Positions 1 through 10,358 of a DNA stretch of 64,000 bases are shown here, in pieces. The stretch is from the NCBI RefSeq assembly GCF_029051645.1, contig NZ_JAACFS010000026.1, forward strand, positions 44,705 to 108,704, read 5' to 3'. Position numbers and translations under genes: made by a program. Positions within the stretch are counted from its first letter, which is position 1. Each line of letters begins with the position of its first letter. The stretch comes from Bradyrhizobium sp. CSA112 (GTDB lineage Bacteria; Pseudomonadota; Alphaproteobacteria; Rhizobiales; Xanthobacteraceae). Below the pieces are notes generated by a model that was not told the DNA's origin, ran no database searches, and worked only from the letters and a program-made list of their open reading frames with translations.

Positions 1-298
1 ACGAGGGCGCATCCGTCAGTATCGATAGGCACGCCGCGCCGCCGGCCTCGTAAGCCTGGGCCAGCGCCGGTGGATCGAAATCAGCGCGAATGAGCCCCTT
101 CGACGGTGAGGCCTTTTTCACCTCGGCGATCAGCGCGTAGTCGCCACGGGCGAGTTTTTCCCGAATGGCGCGGACGAAGCCGCGTGGTGGCTGGGCCGCT
201 TTGGCGCGGGCCTCGACTTCGGCAAGCGGGTGCGCCCGCTTGGCCGCAGCGATCTCTTCGCGCTTGTAAGTCTCGATCTCGCTCAGAATATCGAACAT
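1..298 (-). CDS. trpC: Indole-3-glycerol phosphate synthase, N-terminal part (cut by left edge)
   Basis: TrpC closes the indole ring in tryptophan synthesis, converting carboxyphenylamino-deoxyribulose phosphate to indole-glycerol phosphate in the cytoplasm. About 99 codons are present, starting MFDILSEIETYKREEI. The family signature AEVKKASPSKG (the conserved Lys-rich beta-strand 1 motif) is visible at about residues 50-60, followed by ADFDP and the start of beta-strand 2. The ATG at 298 lies 17 bp downstream of the trpD stop on the same strand, so the two are almost certainly co-transcribed. The C-terminal barrel lies outside the window. Confidence 0.93.
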   Translation of the reverse strand, partial: MFDILSEIETYKREEIAAAKRAHPLAEVEARAKAAQPPRGFVRAIREKLARGDYALIAEVKKASPSKGLIRADFDPPALAQAYEAGGAACLSILTDAPS

Positions 299-315
299 CT
301 CTGGGGCCCCTTGGA

Positions 316-1329
316 TCAGCCGCGTGAGACCGCGATCAGGTGCTTCAACCGTGCCGCGGCCGCGCCGCTGTCGAGCGATTTGGCGCCGATCGCGACACCC
401 TCTTTCAGGTCCCTGGCACGTCCGGCCACGACCAGCGCCGCCGCGGCGTTGAGTAGCGCGACGTCGCGATAGGCGCTCGGCTTGCCGTTGAGCACGCCTT
501 GCAGCGCGACCGCGTTGGCATCGGCGTCACCGCCCCTCAGCGCGTCGACATTGCAACAGGTGAGACCCGCGTCCTCCGGGGTCACCTCGAACGTGGTGAT
601 CTTGCCGTTATCGAGGCTGGCGACGAAGCTCGGGCCGGTGAGGGTGATTTCATCGAGACCGTCGGAGCCGTGCACCACCCAGACGGCTTCGGAGCCGAGA
701 TTTTTCAGCACCTGCGCCAGCGGCTGCACCCAGTGCCGGGAGAACACGCCGACCATCTGACGTTTCACGCCGGCGGGGTTGGAAAGCGGGCCAAGCAGGT
801 TGAAGATCGTGCGAGTGGCGAGTTCGACCCGGGTCGGGCCGACGTTTTTCATGGCCGGATGGTGGGCGGGCGCGAACATGAAGCCGATGCCGGCCTCGGC
901 GACGCAGCGGCCGACCTGGTCGGGCGTGAGGTCGATCTTGACGCCGAGGGAAGCCAGTACATCGGCCGCGCCGGAGCGTGACGACAGCGCCCGGTTGCCG
1001 TGCTTGGCGACTGGCACGCCGGCGCCCGCGACGATGAACGCCGCACAGGTCGAGACGTTGACCGAACCGGAGCCGTCGCCGCCGGTGCCGACCACGTCGA
1101 CCGCGTCCGCGGGCGCGTTGACCCGCAGCATCTTGCTGCGCATCGCCGCCACTGCGCCGGTGATCTCGTCGACGGTTTCGCCGCGGACCCGCAGCGCCAT
1201 CAACAGCCCGCCCATCTGCGAGGGCGTGGCCTCGCCGGACATCATGCTGTCGAACGCGGACGCCGCCTCATCACGCGACAGCGTCGCGCCGGTGGCGACT
1301 TTTCCGATGATAGATTTGAGGTCGTCCAT
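316..1329 (-). CDS. trpD: Anthranilate phosphoribosyltransferase
   Basis: TrpD transfers phosphoribose from PRPP to anthranilate, the second committed step of tryptophan synthesis. The protein is 337 aa, the usual length. It carries the PRPP-binding glycine loop VGTGGDGSGSVN (about residues 77-88), the KHGNRALSSRSGAADVL signature and the NLLGPLSNP motif. I chose the ATG at 1329 (MDDLKSIIGKV), which matches family N-termini; an in-frame ATG 33 bp upstream would add an unlikely leader. It is followed closely by trpC. A trpG gene is not next to it; the upstream neighbour is the ppiD-like gene. Confidence 0.96.
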   Translation of the reverse strand: MDDLKSIIGKVATGATLSRDEAASAFDSMMSGEATPSQMGGLLMALRVRGETVDEITGAVAAMRSKMLRVNAPADAVDVVGTGGDGSGSVNVSTCAAFIVAGAGVPVAKHGNRALSSRSGAADVLASLGVKIDLTPDQVGRCVAEAGIGFMFAPAHHPAMKNVGPTRVELATRTIFNLLGPLSNPAGVKRQMVGVFSRHWVQPLAQVLKNLGSEAVWVVHGSDGLDEITLTGPSFVASLDNGKITTFEVTPEDAGLTCCNVDALRGGDADANAVALQGVLNGKPSAYRDVALLNAAAALVVAGRARDLKEGVAIGAKSLDSGAAAARLKHLIAVSRG

Positions 1330-1405
1330 CGCTTGGCTTTCAGGATTGGGTGTCGTCTTCAAGCATGACCGGCTGGCGAACCTTAGGTTTATTTTGCGAT
1401 CATGC

Positions 1406-3307
1406 TCAGTTGTTAGCGCCCGTCACCTGCGCGAAGGCGGCCTGGTTGATGGTGGTACCGATCTCGGATTCGATCTTCGTTATGTATTGCGCAACCTGTT
1501 CTTCGGTCAGGCTGCGCTGCAGGGTGTCCTTTAGTTTCTTCAGCTCCTCGGAGGCAGCATCGACCTGCGGTACGGTCACATCCGTAACGCGGAACACGAT
1601 CCACTCGCTGCCGCCTGCGCCCGGCGTCTGCCCGACGCCGTCCTTGGGCGTCCGGAACGCGGCCGTGATGGCGGCGGAAGGTACGCCTGACAGCGAGGCG
1701 TCGCGGCGGAAACCGGTCGCGGTCTCGACCTTCGCTCCGACTGCTGCGGCCTCCGCGGCAAGGGTGCCGCCTTGCTCGACCTTCTGCACCATCTCGGTTG
1801 CCTTCGCGCGCAGCCTGCTCGAAATCTGGTCTTCGCGCCATTTCGCCTCGACCTGGCTGCGGACCTCGTCGAGCGTGCGTTCGCGCGAGGGCGTAATGCC
1901 GAGCACGTCGTACCAGACATAGCCACCGGCAAACTGGATCGGTTCGTTATCCACGCCGACATCGCTGTTGAAGGCCTGTGAGACCACGTCGAGGCCCCGT
2001 GGAATGTTGGCCACCGGCTGGCCATCGGGCGTGCGGCCCGAGCGGTCGACGGCGTCGATCGTGACAGCGGTCAGGCCGAGCTTCTGCGAAGCCTCGACCA
2101 CATTGGCGCCACCGCTGCGCTCGTCTTCCATCTTGTTCTGGATTTCGCCGACCTTGAGGCGCGCGCGTTCGGTCGCGAGTTCCTTCTTCACCTGCGCTGC
2201 TACGCTTTCAAAGGTCGGCGTCACGCCCGGTTCGATATTGCCGACCTTGACCAGCGCCACGCCGAACCGCCCCTGCACCGGCTGGCTGACTTCGCCGGAC
2301 GACAACGAAAACGCCGCGTCCGCAATCGCCGGATCGATGATCTCGCTCTTTGCGATCATGCCGAGGTCGACGTCCGCCAGATTGAGATTGCGCTCCTTGG
2401 CGAGGTCGTCGAACGACATTCCCGACGTGATGCGGCTGCGCGCGGCCAGCGCCTCGCCTTCGTTGGGAAAAAACATCTGCGACACTTCGCGCTTTTCCGG
2501 CGTGCCGAGTTGGTCGCGGCGCTGCTCGAAGACGTTCTTCGCGTCCTCGTCGGAGACCTCGGTCCACTTGCCGATCTCTTCGGGGCTGATCACGACAAAG
2601 GCCAGTTTGCGATATTCAGGCGCGCGAAACTGGGTCTTGCGCTCCTCGAAATAGGCGGCCAGCGCCTCGGGCGAGGGCGGATCGATCGTGCCGGCCTGCG
2701 CGGCGTCGAGTTTGACATACTCGATCGAGCGCTGTTCGTTCTGGAAACGGGTCATGGCGTCGATCAGGACTTTCGGCGGCTCCACCCCGGCCGAGACGGT
2801 GCCGGCGATCTCGCGCCGCAGCCCGACACGCCGCTGTTCGGCGAGATAGCGTTGCTCGGTGTAGCCGAACTGCCGGATCGTGGCCTGGAAGCGCTGCGCG
2901 TCGAACTTGCCGCCCAATCCCTGGAAATTGGGGTCGTTGTAGATGAGCCGCATGGTCTCATCCTGGGACTGGGCAAGCCCCATGCGCCGGGCTTCCTCGT
3001 CCAGCGCGGCTTCGGCGATGGTCTGTTGCAGCACCTGCCGATCGAGCCCGAAGGCGCGGGCCTGCTCCGAGGTGAGCGGCCGACCGAAACGACGGCCGAG
3101 CTGTTGCAGCTTTTCCGTGTAGATCTGGCGGAACTGCTCGGTCGAAATCTCGGTCTTGCCGATCTTGGCGAGCGACGACTGCCCGAACCCCTTGAAGATG
3201 TCGGCGATGCCCCAAACTGCGAAACTGACAATCAAAACGCCCATCACGGTGGCCATGACAATCTTGCCGAGCCAGTTTGATGAGGCTTTCCGCATTCCTC
3301 GAAGCAT
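1406..3307 (-). CDS. ppiD: PpiD/SurA-type peptidyl-prolyl isomerase, inner-membrane anchored
   Basis: This is a periplasmic folding factor tethered to the inner membrane; family members assist outer-membrane and secreted proteins leaving the Sec translocon. The protein is 633 aa. It has a short cytoplasmic start (MLRGMRKASSNWLGK), one membrane segment at about residues 16-38, a SurA_N-like region with the QFRQIYTEKLQQLGRRFGR stretch, a parvulin domain at about 270-375 and a C-terminal SurA-like part. The start at 3307 is chosen because it puts the hydrophobic segment near the N-terminus; the longer frame would add 29 non-conserved residues. It sits between trpD and the divergent tpiA. Confidence 0.88.
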   Translation of the reverse strand: MLRGMRKASSNWLGKIVMATVMGVLIVSFAVWGIADIFKGFGQSSLAKIGKTEISTEQFRQIYTEKLQQLGRRFGRPLTSEQARAFGLDRQVLQQTIAEAALDEEARRMGLAQSQDETMRLIYNDPNFQGLGGKFDAQRFQATIRQFGYTEQRYLAEQRRVGLRREIAGTVSAGVEPPKVLIDAMTRFQNEQRSIEYVKLDAAQAGTIDPPSPEALAAYFEERKTQFRAPEYRKLAFVVISPEEIGKWTEVSDEDAKNVFEQRRDQLGTPEKREVSQMFFPNEGEALAARSRITSGMSFDDLAKERNLNLADVDLGMIAKSEIIDPAIADAAFSLSSGEVSQPVQGRFGVALVKVGNIEPGVTPTFESVAAQVKKELATERARLKVGEIQNKMEDERSGGANVVEASQKLGLTAVTIDAVDRSGRTPDGQPVANIPRGLDVVSQAFNSDVGVDNEPIQFAGGYVWYDVLGITPSRERTLDEVRSQVEAKWREDQISSRLRAKATEMVQKVEQGGTLAAEAAAVGAKVETATGFRRDASLSGVPSAAITAAFRTPKDGVGQTPGAGGSEWIVFRVTDVTVPQVDAASEELKKLKDTLQRSLTEEQVAQYITKIESEIGTTINQAAFAQVTGANN

Positions 3308-3558
3308 GGGTCCAACTTGTTTTTGCAGGAGAGGGGAACCGGGTCGTGCCCAAGGGAATTCGATCCGGGACCGAAAACCGCAACAAGGCGTCACCGAGTT
3401 GAAAACCCATCATAAAGTGGCCGCAGCCCCCCGGCAACCTCGCCCGCATGGGCTAATTGAAGCGGTTAATCGCGGCGAGATCGTCCGACCGCCATCTGGA
3501 ACTGGCGGCGTGCCTCTGCTAGCGCATCCAGAACGCTGACATTTGCGGGACAAATGAC

Positions 3559-4311
3559 ATGACCGACGCTATCCGGCCGCTGATCGCCGGCAACTGGAAA
3601 ATGAACGGCCTGAAATCTTCCCTGGCCGAGTTCGAAGCCATGATCGCCGGTGCGGGTGCGTTGGCTGGCAAGGCCGACCTGCTGGTTTGCCCGCCAGCCA
3701 CCCTGATCGCCGGTTTCGCCGACAAGGCGCTCGGTTCAAAACTCGCCATTGGCGCCCAGGATTGCCACCCAAAAGCCTCGGGCGCCCATACCGGCGATCT
3801 TTCGGCGGAAATGCTGGCCGATGCCGGGGCCAGCGCCATCATTGTCGGGCATTCGGAGCGGCGCGCCGACCATGGCGAAACCGACGCGCTGATCCGGCAG
3901 AAGTCGGAGGCGGCTTGGCGGGCACGGCTTTCAGCGATCGTCTGCATCGGCGAGACCCAGAAGCAGCGTGACGCCGGCCAGACGCTGGATATCTGCGGCG
4001 CGCAGCTCGCCGGTTCGTTGCCGGATGGCGCGACATCAGCCAATCTGGTGGTGGCCTATGAGCCGGTCTGGGCGATCGGTACCGGGTTGACGCCGACGCC
4101 TGGGGATGTCGAGCAAGTTCATCGCTTTATCCGGGGCGTTCTCACCAGCCGATTTAAGGCTGAGGGGAGCAAGATCCGGATTCTCTACGGCGGCTCGGTC
4201 AAGCCCTCCAACGCGGCGGAATTGATGGCGGTCGCCGACGTCAACGGCGCACTTGTCGGTGGCGCCAGCCTGAAAGCGACCGATTTTCTGGCGATTGCCG
4301 AGGCCTGCTAG
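3559..4311 (+). CDS. tpiA: Triosephosphate isomerase
   Basis: TpiA interconverts dihydroxyacetone phosphate and glyceraldehyde-3-phosphate in glycolysis and gluconeogenesis. The protein is 250 aa, the family length. Active-site residues are visible: Lys14 in GNWKMNG, His98 in IVGHSERR and Glu168 in AYEPVWAIGTG. The phosphate loop LYGGSVKPSNA and GALVGGASL close the barrel. It is monocistronic as far as can be seen: ppiD is divergent upstream, and a GNAT gene is convergent downstream with a shared hairpin that contains both stop codons. Confidence 0.98.
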   Translation: MTDAIRPLIAGNWKMNGLKSSLAEFEAMIAGAGALAGKADLLVCPPATLIAGFADKALGSKLAIGAQDCHPKASGAHTGDLSAEMLADAGASAIIVGHSERRADHGETDALIRQKSEAAWRARLSAIVCIGETQKQRDAGQTLDICGAQLAGSLPDGATSANLVVAYEPVWAIGTGLTPTPGDVEQVHRFIRGVLTSRFKAEGSKIRILYGGSVKPSNAAELMAVADVNGALVGGASLKATDFLAIAEAC

Positions 4312-4339
4312 AGCGTTTTCGAGCGAAGTGGGCTCTAGC
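4307..4339. terminator. Bidirectional hairpin shared by tpiA and the convergent GNAT gene
   Basis: GCTAGAGC (4307-4314) pairs perfectly with GCTCTAGC (4332-4339), an 8-bp stem with a 17-nt loop. The tpiA stop (TAG, 4309-4311) and the GNAT stop (complement of 4335-4337) both lie in the stem. The loop reads gttttcgagcgaagtgg, which resembles a short intergenic repeat I know from bradyrhizobia, so it may be a repeat reused as a terminator. There is no clear T-run after the stem. Confidence 0.55.
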
Positions 4340-4874
4340 TCAGGGCGGGCATACCCTCCGGCAGCCGCTTCCAGTAGACCAGCGTGCCCGTGAGGCCGCC
4401 ATGGGGTTTGAGCGCGTAGTCCGGAATGACGCCGGTCAGCTTGAAGCCCATCCGTTCGTACAGGCCGGCCGCGCCTTCGTCCTCGGCGGTATCGAGCACG
4501 AGCAGCCAGCGGCCGCGCGCGATCGCCATCTGCTCGGCCTCGCGTAATAGCGCCGTGGCGATCCCGCGGTGGCGGTGGCTGACGCGCGTCATCATCTTCG
4601 CGATCTCGGCACGATGTGGCTGGTTTGGCGGAAGATTGAGCAATAGCGTCACGGTCCCGATCAGGCGCTCGCCGTCAAAGGCGCCGAGAACGATCCGCTC
4701 GCCGCGCCCGGCCGCGGCCAGCGAGTCGCGCCAGAACGCTTGGGCCGCCATCTGTGACAGTGGATGCATGAAGCTGACCGATCCGCCGTTCGCAACCGTT
4801 TCGATCAGGATTTCACTGAGCATCGCGCAAATTTCGGGCGAAGGGCTCAAGGCTTTGATCTGGATATCCGACAT
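4335..4874 (-). CDS. GNAT-family N-acetyltransferase
   Basis: A predicted cytoplasmic acetyl-CoA-dependent acetyltransferase of 179 aa; the substrate is unknown. The acetyl-CoA loop is in the stretch MTRVSHRHRGIATALLREAE (about 105-125: R-x-x-G-I-A), followed by LLVLDTAEDEGAAGLYERMGF, a typical GNAT motif B with the Tyr/Glu-Arg near the C-terminus. It is the last gene of a three-gene minus-strand cassette, 21 bp after the small GHNGGPPL gene, and probably depends on the XRE promoter at about 5850. Its stop codon lies in a hairpin shared with tpiA. Confidence 0.85.
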   Translation of the reverse strand: MSDIQIKALSPSPEICAMLSEILIETVANGGSVSFMHPLSQMAAQAFWRDSLAAAGRGERIVLGAFDGERLIGTVTLLLNLPPNQPHRAEIAKMMTRVSHRHRGIATALLREAEQMAIARGRWLLVLDTAEDEGAAGLYERMGFKLTGVIPDYALKPHGGLTGTLVYWKRLPEGMPALS

Positions 4875-4895
4875 GAGGATGAATTTCCGCGAAGT

Positions 4896-5249
4896 TCACT
4901 TTCGATGATTGACGGTACGGGCGGAGCGCGCGCGCTTGATCTCTGCAATCCGTTCGACATCCTCGACCTGCAGGTGACGGCCGCGTTCGAGAATTTCCAA
5001 TGTGTATTCTTCGTAAGTCAGTCCCAGCCGCTCGGCTTTCCCGATGCGAAACGCGACGATGCCGGGCGAGGGGTTGTGCCAGGCCGCGCGATGCGCCGCC
5101 TTCCAGTAGAAATAGTTTCCAATTCCTCCGTTGCCCCATTCAGGACGGTGCTCTTGGTCGAGCGGCGGACCGCCATTGTGGCCGGCAGGCGCGAGGTTTG
5201 CCGGATCCGCCGGCTCGGTCGGAGAACGCCTGATGTCGGTCTCCGCCAT
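4896..5249 (-). CDS. Small hypothetical protein with GHNGGPPLD motif
   Basis: A 117-aa soluble protein of unknown function. The N-terminal third is Pro/Ala-rich and disordered-looking and ends in APAGHNGGPPLDQEH, a motif I recognise from uncharacterised rhizobial proteins. The rest is rich in aromatic and charged residues (NYFYWKAAHRAAWHN; LTYEEYTLEILERGRHL) and looks like a small helical fold. The ATG at 5249 has a GGAGC at suitable distance, inside the last codons of the XRE gene, and lies 6 bp after that gene's stop, so translation is probably coupled. No catalytic motif is evident. Confidence 0.8.
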   Translation of the reverse strand: MAETDIRRSPTEPADPANLAPAGHNGGPPLDQEHRPEWGNGGIGNYFYWKAAHRAAWHNPSPGIVAFRIGKAERLGLTYEEYTLEILERGRHLQVEDVERIAEIKRARSARTVNHRK

Positions 5250-5255
5250 CGCCAG

Positions 5256-5822
5256 CTAGCTCCGGGCAAGGGCAACGACATAGGCGCAGGGCGCGGCGCT
5301 CTCGTTGGCAAACGTCACTTCCGCCGGCGGACCGAAGCCGAGGCAGTCGCCGGAGGCGAGCTCATGGCGTTCGCCGCCATCGATGAGGACGAGCGCGCCT
5401 GACAACACCCAAAGGACTTGGCGGATGTGCGCGTAGGACGAAGCGGGCAGCGTCACGCGTTGCTTCGCCGGCATCTCGACCTTGATGATCTCGACGGGAT
5501 GATCGGGCCGGCTGAACACCTGGCGGCGCAGGTAGCCGGTCTCGGGATCGCGCCACACCGGCTGCTCGGCGGCGCGCGAAAGACGTCCGCCCTGGCCTTC
5601 AGCACGCAGCATCAGGCCGGCGAGGGTGAGGTCGAAGGCGCTGGCGAGCCGAACCAGCACCACCGCGGTCGGGCTGACCTCGGCGCGCTCGATCTTGCTG
5701 ATGGTGGCCTTGGAAACCCCGGAGCGCTCGGCCAGATCGGCCAGCGACCAGCCGCGGCTGTCGCGCTCGAGCCGCAGGCGGTGGGCGAGCCGGGCGCTGA
5801 GGTCGTCTACTATAGTATCCAT
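5256..5822 (-). CDS. XRE-family transcriptional regulator with C-terminal cupin sensor
   Basis: A 188-aa repressor-type regulator. An HTH_3 (Cro/C1) domain spans about residues 8-65 (RLERDSRGWSLADLAERSG then SKATISKIERAEVSPT), and a cupin fold follows at about 105-185 (HIRQVLWVLSGALVLIDGG; LASGDCLGFG). This architecture is common in regulators that sense small ligands and control adjacent metabolic genes. I chose the ATG at 5822 (MDTIVDDL): a perfect -10 box ends 6 nt before it, so the longer in-frame extension upstream would lie outside the transcript. First gene of a cassette with the GHNGGPPL gene and a GNAT. Confidence 0.9.
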   Translation of the reverse strand: MDTIVDDLSARLAHRLRLERDSRGWSLADLAERSGVSKATISKIERAEVSPTAVVLVRLASAFDLTLAGLMLRAEGQGGRLSRAAEQPVWRDPETGYLRRQVFSRPDHPVEIIKVEMPAKQRVTLPASSYAHIRQVLWVLSGALVLIDGGERHELASGDCLGFGPPAEVTFANESAAPCAYVVALARS

Positions 5823-5857
5823 TTGTCTATTATAATAGAAAATTGCTGCGACCTCAA
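5808..5857 (-). promoter_or_regulatory. Leaderless sigma-70 promoter with twin palindromic operator for the XRE cassette
   Basis: On the minus strand TTGAGG (5852-5857), 17 bp, then TATAAT (5829-5834), 6 bp, then the ATG at 5822. A start of transcription 7 nt after the -10 box would fall on the A of the start codon, giving a leaderless mRNA. The -10 box sits inside a 14-bp perfect palindrome TCTATTATAATAGA (5826-5839). A second perfect 10-bp palindrome TACTATAGTA (5808-5817) overlaps codons 2-5. Their centres are 20 bp apart, about two helical turns, as expected for cooperative repressor binding. Confidence 0.75.
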
Positions 5858-6048
5858 GTCCGGATTCGAATGTCGCGCGAGAACTGGGACAGCCTTGCCG
5901 TCGCGCCTGCGGCAATTATCTCCACGGCGGCGGTTGGGGGTGACAATGCCCCGTCCGATCGTGTAACACCGCGCAACTTCAGGAAAACCCGCAAGCTCTT
6001 GGTGCAGCCGAAGACCGGCGCGCTTCGCTTGTGACGGAAGGTTTTGAG

Positions 6049-6423
6049 ATGCAGACCGTCATTATCGTCGTTCACCTCATGATCGTCTCGGTGCTGATCG
6101 GCGCCGTGCTGCTGCAGAAATCCGAAGGCGGCGGCCTCGGCATGGGTGGGGGCGCCGGCTTTATGTCGAGCCGCGGCACAGCCAATCTTTTGACGCGGAC
6201 GACGGCGGTCCTGGCGGGACTTTTCTTCCTGACCAGCATGGCGCTGGCCTGGCTCGCCGGCGTCGACCGCAAACCGGCCTCGATCCTCGGCGCGCCGACG
6301 ACGCAGTCCCAGCCGGGTGGCGCGCCAGTCGCTCCGCCGACCTCCGGCGGCGTGCTCGATACGCTTAAGAAGGTGGATGAACAGCAGGGCCAGTCGGGCC
6401 CGCAGGCGCCGCGTTCGCAATAA
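6049..6423 (+). CDS. secG: Protein-export membrane protein SecG
   Basis: SecG is the small auxiliary subunit of the SecYEG translocon. The protein is 124 aa with two membrane segments (about 3-22 and 53-72) joined by the signature loop QKSEGGGLGMGGGAGF and followed by the SRGTANLLTR motif. The C-terminal tail is a long Ala/Pro/Gln-rich cytoplasmic extension typical of alphaproteobacteria. I chose the ATG at 6049 (MQTVIIVVHL) with a GGAAGG-like ribosome site about 8 nt upstream; the GTG at 6031 would add six residues. It precedes pyrG on the same strand with a 166-bp gap. Confidence 0.95.
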   Translation: MQTVIIVVHLMIVSVLIGAVLLQKSEGGGLGMGGGAGFMSSRGTANLLTRTTAVLAGLFFLTSMALAWLAGVDRKPASILGAPTTQSQPGGAPVAPPTSGGVLDTLKKVDEQQGQSGPQAPRSQ

Positions 6424-6589
6424 AGCAGGGTGGCTATGCAGGGCGGCCTCTACCGTCCTGCAGCAGAACTTCCCATCAATGGCCTGAAATCGCTTTAAAA
6501 TTCACGTCACCCACAGCCCGGCGAAATGTTCGCCCGCGCATGCGATTCGTTTTGGCGAATCGGGGCAGTGGCCTTAAAGGTAGAATCCC

Positions 6590-8221
<1,632 letters not shown>

Positions 8222-8978
8222 CGTCCTGTCTTGACTGGACCATCGTTGGTTGGCGCCAGCTCAGACGTCGATATGACCGTGCTCCGTGTGACCAGTTTGC
8301 TTTGCGGTCGGCGCGTCAATCGATAGACCGCCGCGGGTGGTACATTGAGCATTGCACGGTCGATTAGCTTTGCTTTCAATCCGAGCCGATCGAGAATAGG
8401 GCGCGGCACTGGACACCGAAGTCCGTAGGTGAACTGATAAAACGCTGCGCCTGGTCGCATATAGCTGAACGCGCCGCCGACGATCGAGACGATTTTTCGG
8501 GTGGACATGTTGAGCAGCGGAAGGCCGCTGACGACTGCACCCACCGGCGCACCGTCGAAAAGGCGCTCCGTCGCCAGTCTCGCAGCATCCATCCAGAGGA
8601 CGCGGGCGCCGGGGAAACGCACCTGCAACAACTTCATGAAATCGGAGCCGTATTCGACCAGCGTCAGATCCTGCTGGTGGATACCGCGATTCAAGAGCTG
8701 GTAGGTGAACGCTCCCGTGCCGGGGCCAAGTTCGAGGATCGGACCGCTCGATGCCGTGATCTCGCTGGTGATGAGATCGGCGAGCGCCGGGCTGGACGGG
8801 GCAATCGCGCCGACGCGGCCGGGAGCTGACATCCAGGCGAGGAAGAAGGAGAAGAAGTCGTGTGACATGCGCACTCCGGCAGAGAAAATTGATCACGTCT
8901 CGATTCGATGACGAGGCGTAATCAATGTCGCGTGCCTGCATTGCGACAGCATTGCGCGGCCACAGTGCGTGTGCGGTT

Positions 8979-10358
8979 CTATTTCACGGAGGAAGCAGGC
9001 GGCAGCGCGAGGCGGAAGCACGCGCCGCCATTCGGGCCGTCGAACACCGACACGTGACCGCCGTGCACACGGGCGATCTCACGCACCATGTTGAGTCCGA
9101 GACCGGCGCCGCGGTCGAGCGGCGTGAGGCGATAGAACGGCTCGAAAATCAGCGTGCGCTGTTCCGGCGGAATGCCATCGCCTTCGTCACTGACGTCGAT
9201 GGTCGCGGGCAAACCGACGTGAATACTGATGGTTCCGCGGCGGCCACCATGCTGGATCGCGTTCTGTACGAGGTTGGTTAGCGCGCGTTCAAGTGCGGAA
9301 CGATCGCCGATGACCTCGACGCATTCGGCTGCCGTATCGAGTGCCAGCTCGTAACCACCGGCTATTGCGAGCGGTGCAAGGTCGGCGACGACGCCTTGCG
9401 CGATCGCCGCAATATCGACGCGGCTGAAGGGATGCCGACATTGATCGAGGCGTTGGATGTCGAGCAGTTGTTCGGCCAGCGTAGATAGCCGCGCGGTATC
9501 CTCAAGCAATCGCGTCTTGTCGGGCCCCGCCGGCAGCGATTCCAGCCGCGTGTTGAGGATCGCTATCGGCGTGCGCAGTTCATGCGCGGCGTCGGCAACA
9601 AAGCGCTGGTGGCGCTGATAACCTTCATCCAGCCGCGCCAACGCGTCGTTGATGGCGGTAACCAGCGGCACTACCTCGAGCGGGATGTCATGAGCGGAAA
9701 GCCGGGCGCCACGCTGATGAGTATCGATCTGGCGCGCCTGCGCTGCCGCCATATCTAGCCCGGCGAAGGCGCGCAACACCACCAGCGGCGTCGCAATGAA
9801 CGTCGCGGTCGCCATCAGAAGCAGGCCGGGAAGGGCGATGCCGAGGAACGCCAGCGAAGTGGCGAGCACGGTCTTGCCGCTGGACATCTTTCCCTGTGTC
9901 GCCGTGAGGATCTGCACGTCGCCGGCGGCGCTGTTGACGCGCTTCAGCCGTGCCGGCGGCTTGCGAGCATCGTCTTCAAGGAACCGCCAGCCGAGCCGTG
10001 CCTGGCCGATATGATCGAGCGCATCGCCGATCCTGGAAAACTCGACGGGTACTTTGCCTTCCGACAGCGAACGTCCTTCCTTGTCGCGCACCAGGAACCA
10101 GAGGTCCGGCGTGCCATCGCGCAATTGCTTGAGTTCTGTCGTGGGGCGCAGCATCAAGCTGCCATCCGCGTCGCGCGCGAGCGACCGCTGCACGATGTCG
10201 ATCACATGATCTTCGTCCCGCTCCACCAGCAGAAAGCCTGAGGCCCATAGCGCACCGATCAAGATGATGACCAGCGTCACCAGCAAAGCGGCCTGCAGCG
10301 ATATCAGCCGCCAGCTCAGCCGCGAGCGCAGGCAATAGTGTTCAGAGCGCCCGGTCAC
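8979..10358 (-). CDS. Sensor histidine kinase (QseC/PmrB-like)
   Basis: A 459-aa membrane sensor kinase. Two membrane segments (about 20-44 and 165-190) flank a periplasmic sensor domain of about 120 residues. The H-box is DAAHELRTPIAIL with His259, the N-box NLVQNAIQHGG, the G1 box DEGDGIP and the G2 box GAGLGLNMVREI. The gene starts with GTG at 10358, overlapping the response-regulator stop by 4 bp (GTGA), so the two are translationally coupled. The signal is unknown; family relatives sense cations, antimicrobial peptides or quinones, but nothing here decides it. Confidence 0.92.
   Translation of the reverse strand: MTGRSEHYCLRSRLSWRLISLQAALLVTLVIILIGALWASGFLLVERDEDHVIDIVQRSLARDADGSLMLRPTTELKQLRDGTPDLWFLVRDKEGRSLSEGKVPVEFSRIGDALDHIGQARLGWRFLEDDARKPPARLKRVNSAAGDVQILTATQGKMSSGKTVLATSLAFLGIALPGLLLMATATFIATPLVVLRAFAGLDMAAAQARQIDTHQRGARLSAHDIPLEVVPLVTAINDALARLDEGYQRHQRFVADAAHELRTPIAILNTRLESLPAGPDKTRLLEDTARLSTLAEQLLDIQRLDQCRHPFSRVDIAAIAQGVVADLAPLAIAGGYELALDTAAECVEVIGDRSALERALTNLVQNAIQHGGRRGTISIHVGLPATIDVSDEGDGIPPEQRTLIFEPFYRLTPLDRGAGLGLNMVREIARVHGGHVSVFDGPNGGACFRLALPPASSVK

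Noticed and set aside
8261..8941. A 226-codon minus-strand frame overlapping the methyltransferase gene in another phase
   Set aside because: The other frame carries a class I SAM motif (ELGPGTGAF) and a ribosome site; this one is Arg/Pro/Ser-rich and featureless.
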